Source of the DNA: DATFDN01 sp963762525
GTDB taxonomy: Bacteria; Pseudomonadota; Alphaproteobacteria; Acetobacterales; Acetobacteraceae
Assembly (NCBI GenBank): GCA_963762525.1
Contig: CAVXKT010000005.1
Coordinates: forward strand, 186,001-250,000
DNA length: 64,000 nucleotides
Reading direction: 5' to 3'
Each line of letters starts with the position of its first letter. The first letter of the stretch is position 1. The translations under genes were made by a program, and so were the position numbers. Positions 26,443 to 37,502 of this stretch are shown here, in pieces. The notes beneath the pieces are model-generated. The model saw nothing but the letters and a program-made list of their open reading frames with translations. It was not told the origin of the DNA and made no database searches.

Positions 26443-27641
26443 TGACCGACAACAAGATCAATCAAGGCTTTCGCACCCGTCTCTCCCATGTCGGACGCGC
26501 CGGCACGCGCGTCCATGGCTTCGTCAACCCGCCGCTGCACCGCGGTTCCACCGTGCTCTATCCGACGGTTGCCGATCGGAAGGCACTCGCCGCCAAGCGC
26601 GGGCAGCGGGCGCTGACCTACGGGCTCGGCGGCAGCGAGACCCATTGGGCGCTGGAGGACGCGATCCTCGCCATCGAGGGCGGGACAAGGTGCCAGATCG
26701 TCGGCTCGGGTCTTGCCGCCGTCACCGTTCCGCTGCTGGCGTTTTTGAGCGCCGGCGATCACTGCCTGATGCCCGACAGCGTCTATGGCCCAGCGCGCAA
26801 CTTCGCCACCCATACACTGCCCCGCTTCGGCATCGAGACGGATTTCTACGATCCCTGCATCGATGAGGCCGGGCTCGCCGATCTGCTGCGTCCGAACACC
26901 TGCGTCGTCTATACCGAGAGCCCCGGCAGTCATACTTTCGAGGTGCAGGACATCCCCGCGCTGGCGCGGGCCGCGCACGCGCACGGGGCGAAGGTGCTGA
27001 TGGACAATACCTGGGGCATTCACTTCTTCCAGCCGTTCGCGCACGGCGTCGATGTGTCGATTCAGGCGCTGACAAAATATCCGGGCGGGCACTCGGATTT
27101 GCTGATCGGCAGCATTACGGTGAACAGCGACGCCGACTGGGAGCGGCTGCACGCGACCTCCGCCGCGCTCGGCCAACACGCCAGCCCCGACGATTGCTGG
27201 CTCACCCTGCGGGGCATCCGCAGTCTGGGCGTGCGGTTGGCGGCGCAGATGCGCGCGGGGCTGGAGGTCGCCGAGTGGTTCGCCGCGCGCCCCGAGGTGG
27301 CGCAAGTTCTGCACCCGGCCCTGCCCGGCGCGCCGGGACACGAGCTGTGGAAACGCGACTTCACCGGCGCCTGCTCGCTGTTCGGCGTGGAGTTCGAGCC
27401 GAGCTTCAGCCAAGAGGACACGCATCGCTTCGTCGAATCGCTCGAATTGTTCGGCATCGGCGCCTCCTGGGGCGGTTACGAGAGCTTGGCGCTGCCGACC
27501 AGCGGCTTCGTCACCCGCACCGCCGGCTCGGGCGCGTTCGCCGGCCCGGTGGTGCGCATTCATGTTGGCCTGGAAGACGTGGCGGACCTGATCGCCGACC
27601 TTGACCGTGGCCTCGCCGCCATGCGGGCCTTTGGCGGCTAG
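26442..27641 (+). CDS. metC: cystathionine beta-lyase
   Basis: PLP enzyme of 399 residues that cleaves cystathionine to homocysteine, pyruvate and ammonia. RLSHVGRAGTRVHGFVNPPL, LTYGLGGSETHWALEDAI, the PLP-stacking region PDSVYGPARNFATHTLPRFG, LMDNTWGIHFFQPFAHG and the PLP-lysine segment SIQALTKYPGGHSDLLIGSI mark the MetC branch of Cys/Met metabolism enzymes. The start ATG 26442 overlaps the sulfurtransferase stop. The pairing supports shared sulfur metabolism. Confidence 0.93.
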   Translation: MTDNKINQGFRTRLSHVGRAGTRVHGFVNPPLHRGSTVLYPTVADRKALAAKRGQRALTYGLGGSETHWALEDAILAIEGGTRCQIVGSGLAAVTVPLLAFLSAGDHCLMPDSVYGPARNFATHTLPRFGIETDFYDPCIDEAGLADLLRPNTCVVYTESPGSHTFEVQDIPALARAAHAHGAKVLMDNTWGIHFFQPFAHGVDVSIQALTKYPGGHSDLLIGSITVNSDADWERLHATSAALGQHASPDDCWLTLRGIRSLGVRLAAQMRAGLEVAEWFAARPEVAQVLHPALPGAPGHELWKRDFTGACSLFGVEFEPSFSQEDTHRFVESLELFGIGASWGGYESLALPTSGFVTRTAGSGAFAGPVVRIHVGLEDVADLIADLDRGLAAMRAFGG

Positions 27642-27663
27642 CCGTTCGTTCCAGGCTCCGCGC

Positions 27664-27990
27664 ATGAGCAGCCCGCGCGACATCGGCTATCGCATCAAGG
27701 TCACGCGGCAGGAGCGTCGGATCACGCAGGAGGAACTGGCGAGCGCGGTCGGCGTCTCGCGCAGCGCGGTGGCGCAGTGGGAGACCGGCCGGTCGGGTCA
27801 GATCACCGGCAATCTGGCGCGCATCGCGCAAGTTCTCGGGGTCGGGGTCGAATTCCTGATGCAGGGCGGCGGCAGCCCGCCGGAGGCGAGCACCGGCGAC
27901 GAGATCGCGCTGCTGCGGCTCTATCGCGACTGCTCGCCGGAGGATCGGCAATTGCTGCTGCGCACGGCGCGAAGGCTGGTGGGGAGGTAG
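27664..27990 (+). CDS. XRE family helix-turn-helix regulator
   Basis: 108-residue cytoplasmic DNA-binding protein. The HTH lies at residues 7-62: IGYRIKVTRQERRITQEELA, then SAVGVSRSAVAQWETGRSGQ. The C-terminal 40 residues are helical (EIALLRLYRDCSPEDRQLLL) and resemble short phage/plasmid-type repressors. It starts 22 bases after metC. It converges on vapC with a 7-base gap. It could regulate metC or the adjacent accessory genes; the sequence does not decide. Confidence 0.85.
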   Translation: MSSPRDIGYRIKVTRQERRITQEELASAVGVSRSAVAQWETGRSGQITGNLARIAQVLGVGVEFLMQGGGSPPEASTGDEIALLRLYRDCSPEDRQLLLRTARRLVGR

Positions 27991-27996
27991 GCGCGA

Positions 27997-28383
27997 TCAG
28001 CCGCGGCGCAACGGCCCGGGATACCGCAAGACCACGGGATCGGTGGTGAGCAGGGTAATCCCCTCGACCATCGACTGCGCCACCAGAATGCGGTCGAACG
28101 GGTCTTTGTGGATCGGCGGCAGGCTGCCGACGACGACGGCATGGGCGCCGGTGATCGTCAGCTCATCGAAGAGGTTGTCCAGGAGACCACGCCTGAGCAC
28201 CGATGGATCCACGCGGAAATCACGGCGCCCCAACCCGTGCTTGATGGCGATCTCCCATAAGCTCGCAACGCTGAAAACCAATGTGTGGCGCTGGTCATCC
28301 AGGGTCGCGCGGAGATCGGACGACAGACGATGCGGTTCCAGCGCGAGCCAAAGCAGCAGGTGCATATCGAGCAGCAGCCTCAA
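27997..28383 (-). CDS. vapC: PIN-domain toxin VapC
   Basis: 128-residue PIN-domain ribonuclease of a type II toxin-antitoxin pair. Acidic catalytic residues are visible: Asp6 in LLLDMHLLLWLA, Glu in VASLWEIAIKHGLGR, and Asp in DPFDRILVAQSMVEG with a late TTDPVV. The start overlaps the antitoxin stop by ATGA. The fold variant (LLLDMHLLLW, LWEIAIKHGLG) is the chromosomal PIN type paired with Phd-like antitoxins. Confidence 0.92.
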   Translation of the reverse strand: MRLLLDMHLLLWLALEPHRLSSDLRATLDDQRHTLVFSVASLWEIAIKHGLGRRDFRVDPSVLRRGLLDNLFDELTITGAHAVVVGSLPPIHKDPFDRILVAQSMVEGITLLTTDPVVLRYPGPLRRG

Positions 28384-28628
28384 CGCTCTTCACCGTAGAA
28401 GAGCCGTTCGATCTCGGCGGCGCCCATAATATCGAAGTCATCCGGCACCTCGCCCATGCCTTCCATGAAGCCGATGCGTTGAATCTTGCGCGGTGCCGGC
28501 GCATCCACCGCCGTCACCTTCACCATCGGCTTGCCCGCCTTCGCGATCACGAACGGCTCGCCCTTGGCGGCTGCGTCGATGAGGCGGGACAAATGTGTTT
28601 TGGCCTCGTGAATGTTGACCGTCTTCAT
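28380..28628 (-). CDS. vapB: Phd/YefM family antitoxin
   Basis: 82-residue antitoxin. The N-terminal DNA-binding part is TVNIHEAKTHLSRLIDAAAK, with GEPFVIAKAGKPMVKV, typical of Phd/YefM. The C-terminal EVPDDFDIMGAAEIERLFYG is the toxin-binding tail. It is the first gene of the pair; an inverted repeat 13 bases upstream is the likely autoregulatory site. Confidence 0.92.
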   Translation of the reverse strand: MKTVNIHEAKTHLSRLIDAAAKGEPFVIAKAGKPMVKVTAVDAPAPRKIQRIGFMEGMGEVPDDFDIMGAAEIERLFYGEER

Positions 28629-28640
28629 GGTGCGGCCTCG

Positions 28641-28668
28641 GTGACTAAGTCGATGGGACTTAGTTCAC
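28641..28668. promoter_or_regulatory. inverted repeat upstream of vapBC, probable operator
   Basis: GTGACTAAGTC and GACTTAGTTCAC are near-perfect inverted arms around a 5-base centre, ending 40 bases upstream of the antitoxin ATG. Phd/YefM antitoxins bind such palindromes to repress their own promoter; that role here is inferred. Confidence 0.6.
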
Positions 28669-28711
28669 GTCGAGCCGCCCGGCAAGCCCGGGTGAAGGTT
28701 CCGGCCGGCCG

Positions 28712-30162
28712 TCACCAGGACAGGGCGGGATCGGGGTCGGGGCAGCGCGGGACCGGGCGGCAGATCAGGGCGAGGACGTAGATATCCGTCGAGTCCGGAG
28801 GTTTGGCGATCGGCGGCGGCCCGGCGGTCTTCGGCGGCGGCAAGACGATTTTTTGCGCGCCGACGGCCTGGAGCCGAAGGATTGCGGTGTTCACCTGCTG
28901 CGCTTTCCGCACCGACATCAGCGGCGGCGCGATGGCCGAGATCATCGCCGCATGAACGGGGCCCGATATCATCGGCTTGCCGGCCGACGGTGCGGCCGCG
29001 ACCTTCACGGTGGCAATCGCGACCGCCGGGTGGAAGGCCATCAGCGTCGGGTGTCCGACGACCGGGCCCCAGCGGACCGGTAGCGGATGCACGACCGGTA
29101 CTGGGGGCGGCGCCTTGGGTGGCGGCGCCGTCGCCGCGACCGTCTGGACATTGCGGGCGAAGACCATGCCCGAGACCAACGCCGTGAAGCGACCGGACGG
29201 TGTCGGCGCGCCGTCGCTCAATGACCGTTGGGTCGGCGGCAGCTTCCAGAACCGCTCCGAGACCAGATCCCCTGGATACCACGGCCGCGTGATCTGCACC
29301 GAGGTATACTCGAAGCTGAGCCGATCGACATCGATTTGCTGCGCCGGGTCGAGGCGCGCGCGCAACTCGGCCGGAGCGGCGGCGACGAGACCGGCAATTT
29401 CGGCGCGGGCCAAGGAGAATTGCTGCCAGGCGCCATCGCGCAGCGCATCGGTGGGCGTGAACCCGGTGGAAAAAACGTCTCGCCCGCCGGATCGGTGAGA
29501 CTGTTCACGCCTTCGCCGAACTGCGAGCGCCAGCCCGACCAGGTCTGGTCGGGTGATTTGGCGCCGAGGTCACCCACGACCCGCTGCGCATGCTCGATTT
29601 CGTCCTTGAAGCCTGCCGCTTGCCACTGCGCCATCACGTCATTCAGATGCGCATCCATGGCCGGCTCGTCGCGCGCCCACGCCTGCTTCATCGCCGGGTC
29701 GGAACTGGATTGCGCCTCCATGGCGCGTTGGGTGATGGCCTGCTTCGCCGTATTCCAGGCATCCTCCCATTGCCGGTAGGCCTGGTATTTCGGGGTCGGA
29801 TCGCGCAGCCCGTCGGGCCGAGTGGTGTAGAGTTCGGCGACCGCCGCCTGATAGCTCGCCTCCTCCGGCGCGGTGCGGATCGAGCGCGCGAGAACGGCAC
29901 TGGCGAATACGTCGTGCAGCACGTCCCAAATCACCGATTGCTCGGTCGGCGGATACATCACGCCCGCCGGAATCACATTTGCCAGCCGAGAGAACTCGCT
30001 CATGGCGTTGACTGCATCGGCGGCCGACAGGGCGCCGCCCTGAAAACCCAGCCGCGCTGCCTGCCAGACCATCGGCGTGAGGGGAAAGCTCAGGAATTGC
30101 CCCTCGCGGGCGAAAACCGCCGTCGCCTTGGTCATCAGCGCCAGTGAAACATCGGAGTTCAT
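28712..30162 (-). CDS. accessory protein 3, unknown, Pro-rich C-terminus, frameshifted
   Basis: About 483 residues, unrecognised. The N-terminal half is helical (SADAVNAMSEFSRLANVIPA; PKYQAYRQWEDAWNTAKQAI; FKDEIEHAQRVVGDLGAK). A middle region, RLSFEYTSVQITRPWYPGDL to GRFTALVSGMVFARNVQ, matches a segment of the upstream gene product. The last 150 residues are Pro/Ala-rich. The frame changes near 29472 in a run of six T (minus strand): adding one T gives ETFFSTGFTPTDALRDGAWQ and restores the protein. There is no signal peptide. It is the third gene of a cassette next to vapBC. No function is assigned. Confidence 0.6.
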
Positions 30163-30223
30163 GGCGTCACCTTCGACAGGAGTCCCGGGCCGATCTCGGG
30201 GACGGCCCGGAGTTTCCGGGTGT

Positions 30224-31692
30224 TCAGGTGAAATCGGAGTCCTTCAGCGTCGGCAGCGGGTTCGGCGACTTGTCGAACAAATGGCAGACCAGTCCGATCA
30301 ACTGCAGTCCGGGAATGGTCAGCGTCTGCCCGACGGCATTCGAATTGAACGAGGTTCCGCCCTGCTTGTTGGAATAGTTGCCGGAGAGCTGGAACGGCCC
30401 CCAGCCGACGCTCATGCTGCCGCTGGTTTGCGATGCGTACCTGGTGGTACGCCTGCGTTAGTTCGGATGAGGTTATGGCGACGTTGCGCACGAACAGCGC
30501 CGCCGTCGGATAGCCGATGAAGGTGCCCTTGGTGGCCGGCGGCTTGGCGCCGTCGGATGGCATCGAGGGCCAGGTCCAGCCATGGCCGGGCGACAGCGTC
30601 CAGCCGCGATTCATGAAGAACTCGGGGAAGAACCACGGCCGATGGATCATGACCTGGGCCATATCCATGGTGAGATGGAAATTCGAGACCTGGAGATTGG
30701 CGGTGTAGTCCGACGACGAATGCTGAACCCCGCCGGAGACGCTCCATAGCCCCCAATTCAGGCCGACGCTGCCGCCCCACGCACTTAATTCGTAATGCGT
30801 CGAGGACTGCAACTGGTCGCTGTAGCTGCTGATCGTGGTCCAGCCCTTGGAGGTCGCGAAGTTGCCCGGGATCGGCGTCGCGTAGAGGTAATCGTCACCG
30901 GCGCCGCCGGGATTGGTCATCTTCGCATCATTGTAGCGATCGATCAGCCCTTGCAGCCAAAACACCATGCTGCGCTGAGTGACTTGCGAGATGTAGTCCT
31001 GGATTTCCTCGACATCGCCCTTGTAGCCATCGCTCTCCCAGGTGCGCAGCGCCTGCTCGGCCTGCATTCGATAGAGCTGCGCATTGCTCGCGAAGTCGAG
31101 CACGGCGGCCTTGCCGTCGACGCCGACCGCGCTTTGCGCCGCGATCCGCTTGCTGTGATAGTTCATCACTGCCTGCACATAGTCGCTCGACTTCTCGGTA
31201 TAGGCGGCCATCATCGGGCTCGGCGACGTGACCTGCTTGACCTCGTCGGTGACGATATCCTTGACCGATTTGGTCACGCTCAGCAGATCGCGAAACTTCT
31301 TGAGCTTGTCCTGCTGCTCCTGGGTGAGGCTGTCCTTGACCACGCGGGCCGCCCTGCAGGATCTCGCTGTACATGAAGCTCAGGCGGGCCTCCGAGCTCC
31401 GCAGCACGGTCTGCTGATGGTCTTGGGTGAACACCTGCGAGACATCGGGAATGAAATCCACGGCGTTCGCGAATTCCGAGGCATGCTGCTGGATCAGCAG
31501 CGACGCCGCGGCATCGGCGCCCCCGCCTAAACCCTGCACGGCGAAATCGAACTGCTCGGGCCCGTACGGGATGCCCGGCATGGCCCAAGCCACGAAGGTG
31601 TTCTTGGGCGCCGGAAAGGCATTGTCGCCGCCGCCAACGCTTTGGTAAAGCTGGGCGAGCAGCATGTTTCCGAGGTCATTCAGCTTGGGCAT
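30224..31692 (-). CDS. accessory protein 2, unknown, beta-rich C-terminus, two frameshifts
   Basis: About 489 residues, unrecognised. It starts MPKLNDLGNMLLAQLYQSVG. Helical segments such as DKLKKFRDLLSVTKSVKDIV and YVQAVMNYHSKRIAAQS follow. The C-terminal part is rich in alternating polar/hydrophobic strands (SVGLNWGLWSVSGGVQHSSS), with QVMIHRPWFFPEFF and ALFVRNV shared with accessory protein 3. Frame changes near 31345 and 30430 are needed; the tail after the second is MSVGWGPFQLSGNYSNKQGG. The mix of helices and amphipathic strands could suit a secreted, pore-forming or structural protein, but no family is recognised. Confidence 0.6.
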
Positions 31693-31754
31693 GTGCTGGT
31701 CTCCTGTGGATTACCGCCGTGGCCGTCATCCGAGACGACCGCAGGCCCGCGGCT

Positions 31755-32183
31755 TCATACGAGCAGGCAGTAAGTGATCGGCGTTCCGTCGTTCAGCTGG
31801 CCGCGAATGAAGATCTCGCGGGTAAGGTTCGAGGGGGTCAGCAGGGAGACGAGCTGGCCGATAAGGAAGGCGCCGATCGCCACCGGCCCCGCAACAGCCG
31901 CCCCGAACGCCGCCACGGCCATCGCGCCTATGCCTTCCAGGCCGGCTTCGGTCGCGAATTCTCCGAATAGATGCGCCGCCTCGTCGTTGGAGGGGTCGGC
32001 GTTGTTGACGGCGACATAGAATCCGTTGGCGGTGTTCGAGGACACCTGCACGTCGGCGTCATCCTTGACGACGACGGTCTCTCCGCCCGGAAGTCCGACC
32101 CCGCCCGTCGGCACGGGAACGTCCGAACCATCCGGCGACTGCACGGTCCGCACACCACATACGTTCGCTTCGGCGCTACTCAT
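31755..32183 (-). CDS. accessory protein 1, unknown, with hydrophobic Gly/Ala segment
   Basis: 142 residues, unrecognised, first gene of the three-gene cassette. GGAGGAGG precedes ATG 32183. The N-terminal 60 residues are polar, with ETVVVKDDADVQVSSNTANG. Residues about 85-120 form a Gly/Ala-rich hydrophobic stretch (GIGAMAVAAFGAAVAGPVAI). The end is TREIFIRGQLNDGTPITYCL. It could be a small membrane-associating component of whatever proteins 2 and 3 make. Confidence 0.6.
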   Translation of the reverse strand: MSSAEANVCGVRTVQSPDGSDVPVPTGGVGLPGGETVVVKDDADVQVSSNTANGFYVAVNNADPSNDEAAHLFGEFATEAGLEGIGAMAVAAFGAAVAGPVAIGAFLIGQLVSLLTPSNLTREIFIRGQLNDGTPITYCLLV

Positions 32184-32515
32184 CGGACAGCCTCCTCCCT
32201 GCGCGAAATCGCGCCTTCGATGCCGTCGCGGCCATCGGTCGAGAAAGTCAGGGGACAAGCCGGCCCCTGCTTGCGGAGCGCGGTTGCAAGCGAGATAATC
32301 GGCGCTTCCGCATTCTATTAGGCTTGTTGGAAATCATTCATAGCAGCGCCTGGCTTCCAAAAGCAACTAAAATCGCGGCACTGCGGCCACTTATCCGACC
32401 AGCACAACATGCTCTAATTTACGGAACCGTCTCTAATCGTGACGGCAAGCGGCGTTGTCCGCGGACATCACCTAAAATCTCAGGCGCCGCGTTTCCGCCT
32501 GATCCGAAGTCACTC
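32184..32515. other. non-coding stretch upstream of the accessory cassette
   Basis: 332 bases between the cassette start and the cyclase stop, both on the minus strand. It is visibly richer in A/T than its surroundings between about 32300 and 32450. I find no convincing gene, RNA or mobile-element end. It should contain the cassette promoter and may mark one edge of acquired DNA. Confidence 0.5.
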
Positions 32516-33415
32516 CTAAACCACCCCGACCGGCCGCACCGGCGAGCCCGTGGCGCCCTTGAACTTGATCGGCAGCAGGATCATGCACACCTCGCTGATC
32601 CCCTCCTCCGCCAGCGCCTCCAGCGCCAAATTCTCGATCAGATAGACGCCCGCCTCCACCAGCGCGTGCTGATGCACCGGCATCGACAGCGCCCTGTCGG
32701 GGTTGGGCAGCACCTCCACCGCCATGTTGTCGCAGCCGATCGCCGCGACGCCGCGTTCGGTCAGCCAGCGCGCGCCGGCGACGTCGACGCCGGGCTCGCC
32801 GGCGAGATAGCGGGCGTTGTCGATGCCGAAGAACCGACCCCATCCGGTGCGGATCAGCGCCACGTCGCCGGGCTCGATCGCGACGCCGGCGGACTCCGCG
32901 GCCCGCGCAAGCTCCGCGGGGCTGAGCGTGCGACCGGGGGCGAGATGGGTGCCGCCATCCAGCCCCGCGACATCGAGCAGAATGCCGCGCGTGATCATCG
33001 GCGGCGCCTGCTCGATGCCGAGCTGCGCCAGCCCCCAGTCGGTGACGGTCTCGGCGGCGGAAAGCCCATTGTAGAGCCGATCGCCGATGCTGAAATGGCC
33101 GAGCGCGTCGATATGCGTGCCGACATGCGCGGTCATCTCGATGCGCTCAACGTTGGCGCCGGCGTCGTTGTGCGCGCCCATGCTTCGGCGGCGCTTGATG
33201 GAGTCGCGCCACGATGCCCACATCGACAGCAGGAACGGGGTCTGGTTGGGCGCCATGTAGGGTGCCCCGGCGGCCGTCTCGTGGCTCAGGTCGAACATCC
33301 GCCCCTCGCGCACCGAACCGAGCGCCGCGAGGCGCTTCTCGGCGGTGATGAGATTGGCGGCGCCGATCCGGTCGGCGGCACCCCAACGGGAATGGTCGTG
33401 CAGACAGCCGGACAT
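32516..33415 (-). CDS. cyclase family protein (kynurenine formamidase-like metal hydrolase)
   Basis: 299-residue member of the cyclase/KynB superfamily. The metal-binding signature is EMTAHVGTHIDALGHF (HxGTHxDxxxH). FDLSHETAAGAPYMAP, DVALIRTGWGRFFGIDN and MPVHQHALVEAGVYLIENL are further conserved parts. Family members hydrolyse formylkynurenine or other amides or lactones. Here no tryptophan or isatin genes are adjacent, so the substrate is open. Confidence 0.88.
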   Translation of the reverse strand: MSGCLHDHSRWGAADRIGAANLITAEKRLAALGSVREGRMFDLSHETAAGAPYMAPNQTPFLLSMWASWRDSIKRRRSMGAHNDAGANVERIEMTAHVGTHIDALGHFSIGDRLYNGLSAAETVTDWGLAQLGIEQAPPMITRGILLDVAGLDGGTHLAPGRTLSPAELARAAESAGVAIEPGDVALIRTGWGRFFGIDNARYLAGEPGVDVAGARWLTERGVAAIGCDNMAVEVLPNPDRALSMPVHQHALVEAGVYLIENLALEALAEEGISEVCMILLPIKFKGATGSPVRPVGVV

Positions 33416-33437
33416 GCTCGCCTCCGGGCTCGGGCGG

Positions 33438-35228
<1,791 letters not shown>

Positions 35229-35321
35229 GCGGCAGTTTGGCCCATTACGGCCTCGCGCCGAAAGCCCGCGGTTGCGAGAGCGCGCCGACCCGGACAGGAT
35301 GGCGGCGACGGAGGCGAGCGG

Positions 35322-36234
35322 ATGAAGGGGCTGTTCCTCGATGCGGTGGACGACCTGGGCGCGGTGTTCCGCCGCGTCGCCCGCCCCGACGATCCGCCGG
35401 TCGCGGTGAACGAGCAGGATGAGGTCACGCCCGAGGAATTGCCCCGGCTGCTCGCCGGCTACGACTTCGTGCTGGACGACCACAGTCGGATGCCGACCGA
35501 GGCGATGCGAAGCTGCCCCGGGCTGCGCGACATCATCTTTCTCGGCACCGGCGCGCGCAGCTACATGAACCCGGAGGAGCTGGCCGAGCTCGGCATAACG
35601 GTCCACATTATCAAGGGCTATGGCGATACCGCGGTCGCCGAGCACAGCATCGCGCTCATGTGGGCCGCCGCGCGCGACATCGCGCGCATGGATCGCGGGA
35701 TACGGGCCGGCGCCTGGATCCGCACCGAGGGGCCGCAGCTTACCGGCAAGACGATCGGCCTGATCGGCTTCGGCGGCATCGGGGCGGAGGTGGCGCGGCT
35801 CGCCGGCGGGATGGGGATGCGCGTGCTGGCCTGGAACCGCACCAAGCGCGCGGCCTCCGGCGTCGCCTTTACCGATATCGACACCTTGTTGCGGGAAAGC
35901 GACGTGGTCTCGCTGCATCTGCTGCTGAACGACGAGACGCGCGGCTTCCTCTCGGCCGAACGGCTGGCGCGGATGCGGCCCGGCGCGATTTTGGTCAACA
36001 CCGCCCGCGGCGCCCTGGTGGATGAAGCGGCGATGATCGCCGCACTCCATGAGGGGCGCCTGCGGCACGCCGCGCTCGACGTGTTCGCGACCGAGCCGCT
36101 GCCGGCAAGCCATGCGCTCACCCGGCTGGAGAACGTAACCCTTTCGGCGCACAGCGCCTTCCGCACCCCCGAGTTCGAGCGATAAGCTGTTGCGCAGTGC
36201 GCTGGACATCGCCCGCGGCCTGCGCCAAGCCTGA
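35322..36234 (+). CDS. D-isomer-specific 2-hydroxyacid dehydrogenase, frameshift near the end
   Basis: NAD-dependent dehydrogenase of about 304 residues. The Rossmann motif is GKTIGLIGFGGIGAEVARLA, and substrate/catalytic segments are VNTARGALVDEAAMI (Arg), a Glu in ATEPLPASHAL, and His in NVTLSAHSAF. One indel near 36178 makes an early stop at 36185; the next frame reads SDKLLRSALDIARGLRQA and stops at 36234. It resembles phosphoglycerate-dehydrogenase-type enzymes, but the substrate is not clear. It is divergent from the PBP gene, and tRNA-Leu follows 6 bases later. Confidence 0.85.
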
Positions 36235-36240
36235 AGGATG

Positions 36241-36322
36241 CCCGCCTGGCGGAACGGTAGACGCGGCGGACTTAAAATCCGTGGCCCCATGGGCGTGGGG
36301 GTTCGAGTCCCCCGGCGGGCAT
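36241..36322 (+). tRNA. tRNA-Leu (anticodon UAA)
   Basis: 82-base type II tRNA without encoded CCA. The acceptor stem GCCCGCC pairs with GGCGGGC, with discriminator A. The anticodon loop CTTAAAA gives UAA. A long variable arm (GGCCCCATGGGCG region) and the T arm GGGGGTTCGAGTCCCCC complete it. Confidence 0.95.
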
Positions 36323-36330
36323 AACGGATT

Positions 36331-36630
36331 CTAGTGTTCCGGCTTGACCGAGGACGGCGCCTCCCGGGTCGGAGTAGTCGTCTGGTATTTCGCCTGCCAC
36401 TCCTTGTAGGGCATTCCATAGACGATCTCGCGCGCCGCCGGGTCGGGGAGCGCGATCCCCTTTTCCTCGGCCGCCTCCCGGTACCACCGGCTCAGGCAGT
36501 TGCGGCAGAAGCCGGCGAGATTCATCAGATCGATGTTCTGGACGTCGTTGCGCTCGCGCAGATGCTCGACCAGGCGACGGAACGCGGCGGCCTCGAGCTC
36601 GGTGCGCGTGGCGGGGTCCATGTCCGGCAT
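36331..36630 (-). CDS. DUF1244 domain protein
   Basis: 99-residue cytoplasmic protein of the DUF1244 family, common in proteobacteria and of unknown function. LVEHLRERNDVQNIDLMNLA, GFCRNCLSRWYREAAEEKGI and YGMPYKEWQAKYQTTTP carry the conserved core with a CxxC that may bind metal. ATG 36630 is preceded by AAAGGAGAT. It ends 8 bases from the tRNA on the opposite strand. Confidence 0.88.
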   Translation of the reverse strand: MPDMDPATRTELEAAAFRRLVEHLRERNDVQNIDLMNLAGFCRNCLSRWYREAAEEKGIALPDPAAREIVYGMPYKEWQAKYQTTTPTREAPSSVKPEH

Positions 36631-36709
36631 GGGCGATCTCCTTTCGGCATGGAAGATGGCGCTCCCGACCGGGGTTTGCCATACGCGTCCCGAGACGGAG
36701 ACCCGAAGC

Positions 36710-37488
36710 TTGCGACGCACCGCGCCGACGTTCCTCGCCATCGCCCTGATGCTCGCCGCACTCGCCCCGGCCGCTGCGCGCACCATTCTCGCCGCGACAC
36801 CGATTTCGCGGCTCGACCTGCCCTGGTGGAAGCACCGCTTCGAGGAGAAGCAGCGCGCGCTCCGCGCCGATCCGCCTGATCTGGTGTTCTACGGCGATTC
36901 GATCACCGAGGACTGGGAGCGCAGCGGGCCGCCGCCATGGGCCGATTTCGCACCCGTCTGGCAACGCTTCTACGGCGATCGCCACGCGATCGACCTCGGC
37001 TTCAACGGCGACACCACGGCGAGCCTGCTGTGGCGAATCGAGCATGGCGAGGCCGCGGGGATTTCCCCCAAGGCGGCGGTGATCCTGATCGGCGCCAATA
37101 ATATGGGCCGCCCGCACTGGTCGGCCGGGGATACCGTGTCCGGGATCGAGGCCATCATCGCCGAACTGCGCCGGCGGCTGCCGCGAACCAGGCTGCTGCT
37201 GTTGAGCGTGCTGCCGTCGGACCGCTCGGAATGGATCACGCAAACCACCGCCGCCATCAATCGCGATCTGGCGGCACGGTACGGGGCGGAAGCAGCGGCG
37301 TCACCTGGCTCGATATCTCCGATCTGTTCATGCGTGACGGGTATGCGGACCGCGCCGACTTCCTCGACCCGCTGCTGACCCCGCCGCAGCCGCCGCTGCA
37401 CCCGACCGCGCAAGCGCAAGCGCGGATGGCGGCGGCGATGGAGCCCACCCTTGCGAAGATGCTCGGCGACCGCGAGCATGGGCGTTGA
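36710..37488 (+). CDS. secreted SGNH/GDSL-family hydrolase, frameshifted
   Basis: SGNH-fold esterase. A signal peptide (LRRTAPTFLAIALMLAALAP) follows the TTG at 36710; an ATG at 36656 is an alternative start. Block I is LVFYGDSITEDWERSG (Ser), block II has DLGFNGDTTAS (Gly), block III is VILIGANNMGRPH (Asn), and block V would be DFLDPLLTPPQPPLHPTAQA with His. One indel near 37285 changes frame before DISDLFMRDGYADRADFLDP. It resembles platelet-activating-factor acetylhydrolase-type GDSL proteins. The substrate is unknown. Confidence 0.82.
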
Positions 37489-37502
37489 ACAGCGAGGCTG
37501 TC

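Noticed and set aside
36241..36322. tRNA-Sec that would serve the selenoprotein
   Set aside because: The anticodon is UAA and the stems fit tRNA-Leu; a tRNA-Sec would have anticodon UCA and a longer acceptor/T domain.
36241..36322. tRNA-Leu as an integration site for a mobile island
   Set aside because: No integrase and no repeated tRNA 3' end are seen nearby; neighbours on both sides are ordinary genes.
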